Shown here: one piece after another, positions 54,564-61,671 of the stretch
Position numbering within the stretch: position 1 is the stretch's first letter
How the letters are laid out: the number at the start of each line of letters is the position of its first letter
Assembly: GCF_023218175.1 (NCBI RefSeq)
Contig: NZ_JALPTH010000010.1
Span: 1 to 64,000 of the forward strand
Direction: 5' to 3'
Length of the DNA stretch: 64,000 nucleotides
Source of the DNA: Streptomyces lichenis
GTDB taxonomy: Bacteria > Actinomycetota > Actinomycetes > Streptomycetales > Streptomycetaceae
The notes under the pieces: generated by a model
Databases searched by the model: none
The model's input: only the letters and a program-made list of their open reading frames with translations
Told to the model about the DNA's origin: nothing
Program-made: the position numbers and the translations under genes

Positions 54564-57500
54564 TCAGCAGAACGCGGCCAGCGCGGAGGGGGTGGCGGCG
54601 AGGCGTTCGGGGAGCCACCGGGTGGTGGCCGCCTCGCACCGGGACGTGCGGGCGCCGAGTTCGGCCAGCAGGACCCCCACGGCGCGCCGGGCCAGGGGCT
54701 CCATCAGCCGCTCGTGCGCCTCGCGCACCCGGTCGAGCCAGTCCCGGGCCGCCCCGGGGTCCGCCGCCAGGGCCGCCATTCCGAGGGCGGCCACCGCGCG
54801 GCGGTCCAGCGGCGCTGCCGGGTCGTCCCACACCGAGCGGAAGGCCCGGTGGGCCGCCTCCGCGTCGCGGCGCGCCGCCGCCAGCACCGCGCGCAGGTTG
54901 CCCACGGCGGCCCGCAGATCCTCCGAACTCAGCTCGTCCGCCACCGCGGCCACCTCGGTGAGCCGGTCGTCGGCCGCCTCGGCGCCGCCCTCCGCGATGT
55001 CCAGGCAGACCAGCCGCAGCATCGCGTACGCCCAGCGGGGCCGCGCCCCCATGGGCCGCAGGATGCGGGCCGCCTCCGTCCACTGCTCGCGGGCCCGCTC
55101 CCGCAGCCCGTCGCTCTCGTCGGCGTCCCCGCACAGGGTGAGGGAGAAGGCCCGCGCGAAGTCGTCCTCGGCGGCCTGGGAGGCCGCCACCGCGATCCGG
55201 CCGTGGAGCCGGGCCCCGGCCACGTCGCCGTGCTGGAGGCAGTAGGTGGACCAGTTGGTCTGCAGCACCGCGCGATCCCAGTGGGAGGCGGTCCCCACCA
55301 CCTTCGACTCGGCGGTCTCGAACAGGCCGGCCAGGTCCTGGCGCCCGTTGAGCATCGCGTGCAGGGTGTCGTAGCAGGGGCCGAGGACGGCCAGGTCCGG
55401 ATTGCGGGCGCCCCGCCACGCCGCCTCGTGCCGGGAGAGGTAGGAGGCCGCGTCGGCGTGCCGGCCGGCCACATGGTTCAGCCAGCCGAGCCAGGCGAAG
55501 GTGTAGAAGACCGCCCATTCCTCCTCGGCCGTCGGGGCCGGTGCGGCGGAGGACGTCCGGTCGGCCGCCGCCGCGTCGTAGGCGGCCAGGCTCCGTTCGA
55601 GGCGCCGGATGCCCTCCTCCTCGCGACCGCTGAAGAACCAGTAGTAGCCGAGCCGCGCCTCCAGCAGCAGCGACTCGGCGTGCCGGCCGTGCTCGGCCAG
55701 GACGGCCGAGGCGGAGCGGAGGTTCGCCGACTCCTCCGTCAGCCGTCTGGCCCACCGCGTCTGCTCGCGGGACGACATCGCCTCGGTCCCCTCCCGCACC
55801 AGGGCGACGGCCCAGCCGGTGAAGCGCTCCTCGGCCTCCGCGGCCTCCTCGCTCTCGCGGAGCCTGCTCAGCGCGTACTCGCGGACCGTGTCCAGCATCC
55901 GCAGCCGGCTTCCCTGTGCCGTGGCCACCGGGAACAGCAGGGACTTGTCGACCAGCTGGCCCAGCACCCTCAGCAGCTCCCCGCCATCGAGGCGCGCGGC
56001 GCTGGTCTCCTGGAGGGAGAACCCGCCGACGTACAGCGAGAGCTCCCTCAGCACCCGCTGCTCGGAGGCGTCGAGGAGGGCGTAGCTCCAGTCGAGGACG
56101 GCCCGGAGGGTGCGGTGCCGGGCGGGTGCGGTGCGTCCGCCCCGGGTGAGCAGAGAGAAGCGGTCGTCCAGCCGGTCGGTGATCTCCGGGACGGGAAGCA
56201 ACCGAACGTGCGCGGCGGCGAGTTCGACCGCGAGGGGCAGTCCGTCGAGTCTGCGGCACAGGGCGCGCACCTGGCCCATGGAGGTCTCGTCGGTGGCGAA
56301 TCCGGGGTCGATCATCACGGCCCGGGCGCTGAACAGGTCGGCCGCCTCCTCCTCCGGCATCGGCGCCAGCGGGTGGAGCACCTCCCCGGTGGCCGCCAGC
56401 GGCTCCCTGCTGGTGGCCAGCACCGTGAGGGCGGGGCAGCCGCCGAGCAGGGTCACCACCAGGGGGGCGATCGCGTCGAGGAGGTGCTCGCAGTTGTCCA
56501 GGGCGAGCACCACCCGGCGCCCCGACAGCAGGGAGACCAGCCGCCGCACGTAGTCGTTCGGCGGTTCGTCCGGGCGTACGGAGGCGTCCAGGAGGCCCAG
56601 TGTGGAGGCGAGGGAGGTGAGCACTCCGGCCTGGTCCACCGAGGTGAGGTCCACCCACCACACCGCGTCGACGGAGGGCTGGAGCAGCGCGCAGGCCTCC
56701 AGCACCAGCCGGGTCTTGCCGACGCCGCCCGGGCCGACCACCGTGACCAGCCGTTCCCGGGCCGCCAGCGTGCGCAGGGCGGCCAGTTCGCCGTGCCGGC
56801 CGACGAAGGGGCCGAGCGGACGGGCCAGGTTGCCCTCGGTCCGGGGCGGCGCTTGGTCGCGGTCCGGGGCGGCACCACCGGCGGCGGGTGCCGCGCCCCC
56901 GGGCCGGATACCGCTTGCCGGGGCACGGAGGGAGGGGTCGTCGCGCAGCATCGCGGTGTGCAGGTCGCGCAGTTCGGCGGAGGGGATGGCGCCCAGTTCC
57001 GCGTCGAGCAGTCGGCGCCCCTCGTCGTAGACCTCCAGGGCCTCGGCGTGCCGGCCGGAGCGGTGCAGGGCCAGCATGAGCCGGGCCCGCGAGCGCTCGC
57101 GCAGCGGCTCGGCGGCGACCAGCGCCTTGAGGTCGGGTACGAGATGGCCCGCACCGCCGCGCTCCAGTGCAGCCGCCGCGGCGTCCTCCAGGGCGGAGAG
57201 CCGCAGTTCCTCCAGCCGGGTCCGCTCCGCCTCGAAGACCGCCTCGTCCAGGCCGTCCAGCGCCCTCCCCCGCCACAGCGCCAGCCCGTCGCGGAAGCGG
57301 CGCTCCGCCGGCTCCCACGCCCCGGCCGCCAGGTGCGACCGGCCCTCCCGGACGGCGTCCTCGAAGAGCCAGGCGTCCACCCGGTCCCCGGGTTCCAGGA
57401 CCAGCCGGTAGCCGCCGTGCGCGGAGACCAGGCGGCCCCCCTCGCCCAGTGCCGCCAGGGCGGTCCGGAGCTTGGACATCTGCACCTGGAGGGCGTTGAC

Positions 57501-57674
57501 GGGGTGCCGGGCCTGCCGGCCGCCCCAGACCCCGTCGATCAGTGCGTCGCGTCCGATGGTGGCGCCCCGGGCCAGCAGCAGCCGGCCGACGATTCCCCGG
57601 GGGACGGCTCCCGAGAGGGCGAGGTCGCCGCGGTCGTTGGACAGCCGCAGCGGGCCCAGCAATTGCATGTGCAT
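54564..57674 (-). CDS. SARP/AfsR-type regulator with NTPase and TPR domains (paralogue 1)
   Basis: A 1036-residue regulator. Winged helix (about 1-90, MQLLGPLRLSNDRGDLAL, HGGYRLVLEPG), BTAD (about 95-240), short linker, NB-ARC-type NTPase (Walker A VGPGGVGKTRL about 300, ALDNCEHLLDAIAPLV, LATSREPL, LCRRLDGLPLAVELAAA), then about 450 residues of TPR-like helices. It is close in sequence to the partial gene at 61.7 kb and more distant from the SARP at 16 kb. CAGAAT at 57686-57681 is 6 nt before the ATG, so the mRNA is probably leaderless. Its targets may include genes in this cluster, but no 11-bp heptamer array was found here. Confidence 0.92.
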   Translation of the reverse strand: MHMQLLGPLRLSNDRGDLALSGAVPRGIVGRLLLARGATIGRDALIDGVWGGRQARHPVNALQVQMSKLRTALAALGEGGRLVSAHGGYRLVLEPGDRVDAWLFEDAVREGRSHLAAGAWEPAERRFRDGLALWRGRALDGLDEAVFEAERTRLEELRLSALEDAAAAALERGGAGHLVPDLKALVAAEPLRERSRARLMLALHRSGRHAEALEVYDEGRRLLDAELGAIPSAELRDLHTAMLRDDPSLRAPASGIRPGGAAPAAGGAAPDRDQAPPRTEGNLARPLGPFVGRHGELAALRTLAARERLVTVVGPGGVGKTRLVLEACALLQPSVDAVWWVDLTSVDQAGVLTSLASTLGLLDASVRPDEPPNDYVRRLVSLLSGRRVVLALDNCEHLLDAIAPLVVTLLGGCPALTVLATSREPLAATGEVLHPLAPMPEEEAADLFSARAVMIDPGFATDETSMGQVRALCRRLDGLPLAVELAAAHVRLLPVPEITDRLDDRFSLLTRGGRTAPARHRTLRAVLDWSYALLDASEQRVLRELSLYVGGFSLQETSAARLDGGELLRVLGQLVDKSLLFPVATAQGSRLRMLDTVREYALSRLRESEEAAEAEERFTGWAVALVREGTEAMSSREQTRWARRLTEESANLRSASAVLAEHGRHAESLLLEARLGYYWFFSGREEEGIRRLERSLAAYDAAAADRTSSAAPAPTAEEEWAVFYTFAWLGWLNHVAGRHADAASYLSRHEAAWRGARNPDLAVLGPCYDTLHAMLNGRQDLAGLFETAESKVVGTASHWDRAVLQTNWSTYCLQHGDVAGARLHGRIAVAASQAAEDDFARAFSLTLCGDADESDGLRERAREQWTEAARILRPMGARPRWAYAMLRLVCLDIAEGGAEAADDRLTEVAAVADELSSEDLRAAVGNLRAVLAAARRDAEAAHRAFRSVWDDPAAPLDRRAVAALGMAALAADPGAARDWLDRVREAHERLMEPLARRAVGVLLAELGARTSRCEAATTRWLPERLAATPSALAAFC

Positions 57675-58242
57675 GGCGGCATTCTGCCGTTCGGGTGAGC
57701 AGGCGCCGACAGGTTCCCCCGCGCGTCGGGCCCACGGGTGGTCGGATCGGCGTCTCCGGTGCCGGCGGGTGGCGCGGTGCGGCGCCTCCGGTGCCGGCGG
57801 GGTGGTCGGATCGGCGTCCCCGGTGCCGGCGGGTGGTCGGATCGGCGCCTCCGGTGCCGGCGGGTGGCGCGGTGCGGTGGATGCCGCCGCCGGCGGAACC
57901 GGGCGGATGCCTCCGGGGCACGCGCCTCCAGACCGTGGAGGTGCTCCGGCCCGTGTCCCCGCGCCGCGTCCGCGCGGAGCCGGGCGGCCGGTTGCGCCGT
58001 GCGCGGTACGGGTCGTACGCGGTACGGGCCGTGCGCGGTACGGGCCGCGTTGATCCCCGCGACCGGGCCGGCCGGGTGCCCGGGAACCGGCGGCGGGCCG
58101 CCGCAGGCCGAGAGGGCGGCCGTCTCCAGCAGCCCAGCCCGCTGGAACCGTCGGGCGCCACCTCGACCAGGGCGGCGTACTCCTCCAGACGGCCCGGGCC
58201 GGCCGCTACCGCCCGGGTCCGTTCGGTCGCGGGGTGGGCCGG
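57675..58242. repeat. Upstream region of the SARP with 31-bp and 16-bp repeats
   Basis: From 57736 to 57880 a unit of about 31 bp (gggtggtcggatcggcgtct + ccggtgccggc) repeats four and a half times with two alternating variants. At about 57997-58048 a 15-18-bp unit (gcggtacgggccgtgc) repeats three times. Long frames across this DNA on both strands have no domain or ribosome binding site. I see no gene in the 568 bp. Confidence 0.7.
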
Positions 58243-58665
58243 TCACGGGCGGCGGTGGCCCGGACCGTTCGCGCGGGTCGCAGTCGGTTGCGGCTGTGCC
58301 GCCGGGGCCGCGTCCCCGCGCGAGCGGCGCTGGGCGGGGGCCGAACGGCTCATCGGATGCAGCCCGGCGGCCCAGGAGGGTGTCGCGGCCGGGGAGGGTG
58401 CGGGCCCGGGCTCCGAGGGAACGGGGGCTGCTCGGGCCTGCTCCCGGTACCAGTGCGCGGCGATGGCCTGGGCGGGGGTCGGCCCGGTGGGCCGGGCCGC
58501 CTGCCGCCCGATCGCCGCCGGTTCGGCCTCGGGCCCGCCGAGGTACCCGGAGCCGGGCGACATCGGGCTGGGGGGACCGGAGGGCAGACCGGGCGAGTCC
58601 GGTCCGGCCTCGGACCCGGCCGCGTATCCGGCGTCCGACGTCGGAGTGCCGGGGGGCGTGGGCAT
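58243..58665 (-). CDS. Hypothetical Pro/Ala-rich protein
   Basis: A 140-residue, largely disordered protein rich in Pro, Ala, Gly and Ser. One likely amphipathic helix in the middle (TPAQAIAAHWYREQARAA) is the only structured feature. It has no signal peptide. GGGAG is 8 nt before the ATG. It lies 72 bp after the serine protease gene and is probably the last gene of that operon. The function is unknown. Confidence 0.55.
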   Translation of the reverse strand: MPTPPGTPTSDAGYAAGSEAGPDSPGLPSGPPSPMSPGSGYLGGPEAEPAAIGRQAARPTGPTPAQAIAAHWYREQARAAPVPSEPGPAPSPAATPSWAAGLHPMSRSAPAQRRSRGDAAPAAQPQPTATRANGPGHRRP

Positions 58666-58737
58666 GACGGTTCTCCCGTGGGTGTGCCGGTCCGCCGGGC
58701 GGACACGGGGGGGGTGTGCGTCGGAGGAGGAGCGGGG

Positions 58738-59826
58738 TCAGTCGGCCGAGGCCCGGCGCAGGGCGTCGTAGACCTCACGGGCCTCGGGTCCGAGTGGGGG
58801 CCCGGCCAGCCAGATCTGCTCGGCCGGGCCGATGGAGGTGTTGCTCACCAGCAGGGGCTTGCCGTCGGTGTCCTCCACGAACCAGCCGCCGCCCGAGGAG
58901 CCGCCGGTCATGGTGCACCCGATCCGGTAGAGGGAGGGCTGGTCGGCGCGGATGGACAGCCGCCCCGGTTTCGAGCGGCAGGTGAACATCTGCTCGCCGT
59001 CGAAAGGCGCCGCCGCCGGGTAGCCCCAGATCCCGATGGTGGAGATGTCCTGGGCGCGCGGCGGGCGGAAGCCGATCCGGGCCGCCGCGCCGACCGTCCG
59101 CTCCAGCGAGGCCGCTCCCCCGCCGTCGGTCCGCCGCACATGGAGCACGGCGAAGTCGAACGGCGCGCCGGCGCCGCCGGTCGGGGCTCCCTGGTCGATC
59201 CACTGCTGCGCGGTGCGGGCCTCGTCCGCCCACCAGGTGCCCAGGGGCGCGGCGGACTCGGGCGTACCGCCGCGGCCGGTCCCCTGGTCGTTGTACGAGG
59301 GGACGAAGACGATGTTGCGGAACCAGCCGCCGCCCGCCCCGGCGTGGACGCAGTGCCCGGCCGTCCACACCAGGTCGGAGGCGCCGGGCCGGGAGGGGTC
59401 GGCCACCACCGTCGCCGAGCAGACCGAGGGCCCGTCCGGGGTGTCGAAGAACAGCTTGCCCACGACCGGGGCGTTCGACCGGTAGGGCCGGGGCACCGGC
59501 TCGGCGGCCACCGGGGCCGGCTCCGGGTCGGTGACACCCTGGTCCCGCACCCCGACATCGGCTGCCACCGGGCGGTCGGAGCTCGCCGAGTCGCGCATCC
59601 GCTCCGGGGTCCACAGGCCGTCGACCACCGGGTTGCGGAACGCGTCGTTCTGCCGCGCCCAGGTGTCCGGGTCCCAGTCCCGCCAGTCCCCGGCCGGGCC
59701 GCTCGCCGGGCTTCCGCCCTCCGTGGAGCCGCGCAGCCGGTCGGGGAGGCCGGTCAGGGCCAGGGCGGCCACCGCCGCGACGGCACAGGCCAGCGCGGCG
59801 AGTACGGCGATCCTGCCCCGGCTCAT
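58738..59826 (-). CDS. Exported trypsin-like serine protease
   Basis: A 362-residue protein with an N-terminal signal or anchor helix (IAVLAALACAVAAVAALAL) and a chymotrypsin-fold domain after residue 115. The triad is His158 (VWTAGHCVH), Asp224 (PFDFAVLHV) and Ser311 (TMTGGSSGGGW). The region 40-115 is a pro-like segment with WDPDTWARQNDAF. ATG at 59826 overlaps the lipoprotein stop (ATGA). Because it shares a regulon with an I36-like inhibitor lipoprotein, protease control by that protein is a testable idea. Confidence 0.9.
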   Translation of the reverse strand: MSRGRIAVLAALACAVAAVAALALTGLPDRLRGSTEGGSPASGPAGDWRDWDPDTWARQNDAFRNPVVDGLWTPERMRDSASSDRPVAADVGVRDQGVTDPEPAPVAAEPVPRPYRSNAPVVGKLFFDTPDGPSVCSATVVADPSRPGASDLVWTAGHCVHAGAGGGWFRNIVFVPSYNDQGTGRGGTPESAAPLGTWWADEARTAQQWIDQGAPTGGAGAPFDFAVLHVRRTDGGGAASLERTVGAAARIGFRPPRAQDISTIGIWGYPAAAPFDGEQMFTCRSKPGRLSIRADQPSLYRIGCTMTGGSSGGGWFVEDTDGKPLLVSNTSIGPAEQIWLAGPPLGPEAREVYDALRRASAD

Positions 59827-60491
59827 CGGGCTCCTCCGCTCGGGTACGTACCCTGGGACGCGTCGGCGGTCGCGGTGTCCCGGCCGTCCGGGTCCAGGCG
59901 GGCGGCCTGCCCGGAGGGGGCCGCGGCGAACCAGGCGCCGTCCAGGCCGTGGCCCCGGGCCCGCCCGTCACCGGTGTCCCCGGCGTACCGGTAGACCGGG
60001 CGGCCCGCGACGGTGAGCTGGGTGAGCCCGTCCGTACGGACGAAGTGGCCGACGGCCTGCTCGGGGACCCGGTCGAGGAAGACCGTGCCGCGCGGGTCGA
60101 CGACCACCGGCGGCCAGGTCTCCGCACAGGCACCCGCGCAGGCGGAGGCACCGGCCGACGGGGTGTCGCCGGTGAAGAAGTACAGGGCGCGGCCGGCGCC
60201 GTTGCGGAGGGGCCCGGACGCGCGGTCGGCGGGATCGGCGCTGATCTGGACCCAGCGGCGCGCCACCGGGCTCCGCTGCTCCCGGGGCGGGGCGAGGTCG
60301 CCCGTGCCGGGTGCGGCGCCGTTTCCGGCGGCGGTGCCCGCGAGGAAGGTGCCGTCGAAGTCGGCGTTGGAGTTGGCCTGCGGCGGCGCGGCCTGAGCGG
60401 GTGGTGCGCCACCGCTCCCGGCGGCGCACGAGCTGAGGGCCAGGGCGGCGGTGGCCGTGGCGAGCACCCTGGTGAGGCGGTTGCCGAACAC
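59823..60491 (-). CDS. Lipoprotein with COG4315-type secreted repeats
   Basis: A 222-residue lipoprotein (signal RVLATATAALALSSC, lipobox LSSC). Residues about 95-190 match the 'secreted repeat of unknown function' pattern: GRALYFFTGD, SACAGACAETWPPVVV and RPVYRYAGDTGDGRARGHGLDGAWF. These repeats occur in streptomycete lipoproteins of unknown role, sometimes linked to redox or metal functions. It starts at GTG 60491 and is coupled to the protease gene by ATGA. It probably belongs to the transcript from promoter C through the oxidoreductase gene. Confidence 0.85.
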   Translation of the reverse strand: MFGNRLTRVLATATAALALSSCAAGSGGAPPAQAAPPQANSNADFDGTFLAGTAAGNGAAPGTGDLAPPREQRSPVARRWVQISADPADRASGPLRNGAGRALYFFTGDTPSAGASACAGACAETWPPVVVDPRGTVFLDRVPEQAVGHFVRTDGLTQLTVAGRPVYRYAGDTGDGRARGHGLDGAWFAAAPSGQAARLDPDGRDTATADASQGTYPSGGAR

Positions 60492-60622
60492 GATGTCCGT
60501 TTCTCCGTCCGGATGGGCCGGGGCATGGCGGTTCCCGCCGGGGCGGGAGGGTCACGGCCCGGTGCGGGGCCGTCTGGTGGGGAGCGGGGGGCGAGGTCCG
60601 CGGCGAAGCGCCCTCGGCCGGC

Positions 60623-61549
60623 TCAGCCCTTGCGCAGTTCCTCGTGGAACCGGTGGGCGAGGTCGATCAGTTCGGCGGTGCTCCGGGCGGTCTGCTGGAG
60701 GTCCACCAGCACCTCGTCGGCGCCTGCCCGGTGCGCGGCGAGGAGGTAGCCGGCCACCTGCCGTACGGTCCCCCGGCCCGGCACCCGCTCGTCCGGGGCG
60801 GGGTCGGGGGTCACCTCCGGGTTGACCCGGACGACGATCCGCAGCCGCTCCGGGTCGCGTCCCTGTGCCTCGGCGCCCTGCCGGATCCCGGCCACCACCT
60901 GGGTGAGCATCGGCACCGGAAGCCCGACGCCGACCCAGCCGTCCGCGCGCCGGGCGATCCGCTCGAAGGTGGCCGGGCTGAAACCGCCCAGCAGCAGCGG
61001 CGGCCGGGGGCGCTGGACCGGGACGGCGTCCATGAAGGAGTCGCCGACCGTCCACCGCGTGCCCTCGTGGTGGAACGGCCCGTCGGACCAGGCCTGTTCG
61101 AGGACGTCGAGGATCTCCTCCAGCCGCGCCCCGCGGCCCGCCCAGGGGACGCCGACGGCCTGGTACTCGTCCGAGGACCAGCCGAGCCCCAGACCGACGT
61201 CTAGCCGTCCGCCGCTCAGGATGTCGAGGCTGGCCAGCGATCTGGCGAGCAGGACGGGCGAGTAGAACGGGCCGTTGAGGGTGCTGGTGCCGAGGCGGAC
61301 CCGGTCGGTGGCGTGGGCGAGGACGGCGAGGGTGGCGACGGGGTCCAGGAAGCGCCGGTAGCCCTCCGGGACCGGCCCGCCGCCCGGGTAGGCGTCGCGC
61401 GGGCTGCGCGGCACCAGGGCGCGGTCGCCCACCCACAGGCTGTCGTAGCCGATGCCCTCCGCCGCGACCGCGCAGGCGGAGAGCGCGGCCGGGTCCGCGA
61501 AGAGCCCGTACTGCGGTGCGCCGAGGCCGATCTTGAGCATGTCCCTCAT
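60623..61549 (-). CDS. Luciferase-like (LLM class) oxidoreductase, probably F420-dependent
   Basis: A 308-residue TIM-barrel flavin or F420 enzyme: KIGLGAPQYGLFADP, AVAAEGIGYDSLWVGDR, HATDRVRLGTSTLNGPFYSPVLLARSLASLD-type strand-helix units, LDVGLGLGWSSDEYQAVG, and RPPLLLGGFSPATFERIARRADGW. The pattern fits the TIGR03619-like F420 group more than FMN luciferases (judgement). NpdG in this window could supply reduced F420. It heads the operon with the lipoprotein and protease. Its promoter has the ECF motif. The ATG at 61549 or 61540 may be the start. Confidence 0.87.
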   Translation of the reverse strand: MRDMLKIGLGAPQYGLFADPAALSACAVAAEGIGYDSLWVGDRALVPRSPRDAYPGGGPVPEGYRRFLDPVATLAVLAHATDRVRLGTSTLNGPFYSPVLLARSLASLDILSGGRLDVGLGLGWSSDEYQAVGVPWAGRGARLEEILDVLEQAWSDGPFHHEGTRWTVGDSFMDAVPVQRPRPPLLLGGFSPATFERIARRADGWVGVGLPVPMLTQVVAGIRQGAEAQGRDPERLRIVVRVNPEVTPDPAPDERVPGRGTVRQVAGYLLAAHRAGADEVLVDLQQTARSTAELIDLAHRFHEELRKG

Positions 61550-61623
61550 CCGTTCGCCGGTCGTCGTGTGCCCGCCGGCCGCCGGTTCGCGCTCTCATCG
61601 GGAACCGGTGCCGACATGCGTAC

Positions 61624-61649
61624 TACGGGGCTCCCCGCGGACCGGTTCA
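61624..61649 (-). promoter_or_regulatory. ECF-type promoter C (oxidoreductase-lipoprotein-protease operon)
   Basis: On the minus strand GTGAACC, 16 bp, CGTAGTA. The -10 lies about 75 bp before the start codon. It sits between the stop of the upstream SARP gene and the oxidoreductase gene. Confidence 0.8.
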
Positions 61650-61671
61650 CCCCGGCGACCGTGCCCGCGGC

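Noticed and set aside
53188..58161. A minus-strand open frame of about 1650 codons across the I36 gene and SARP
   Set aside because: It runs antisense or out of frame through two well-supported genes, has Arg/Pro/Gly composition and no domain. It is a by-product of extreme GC.
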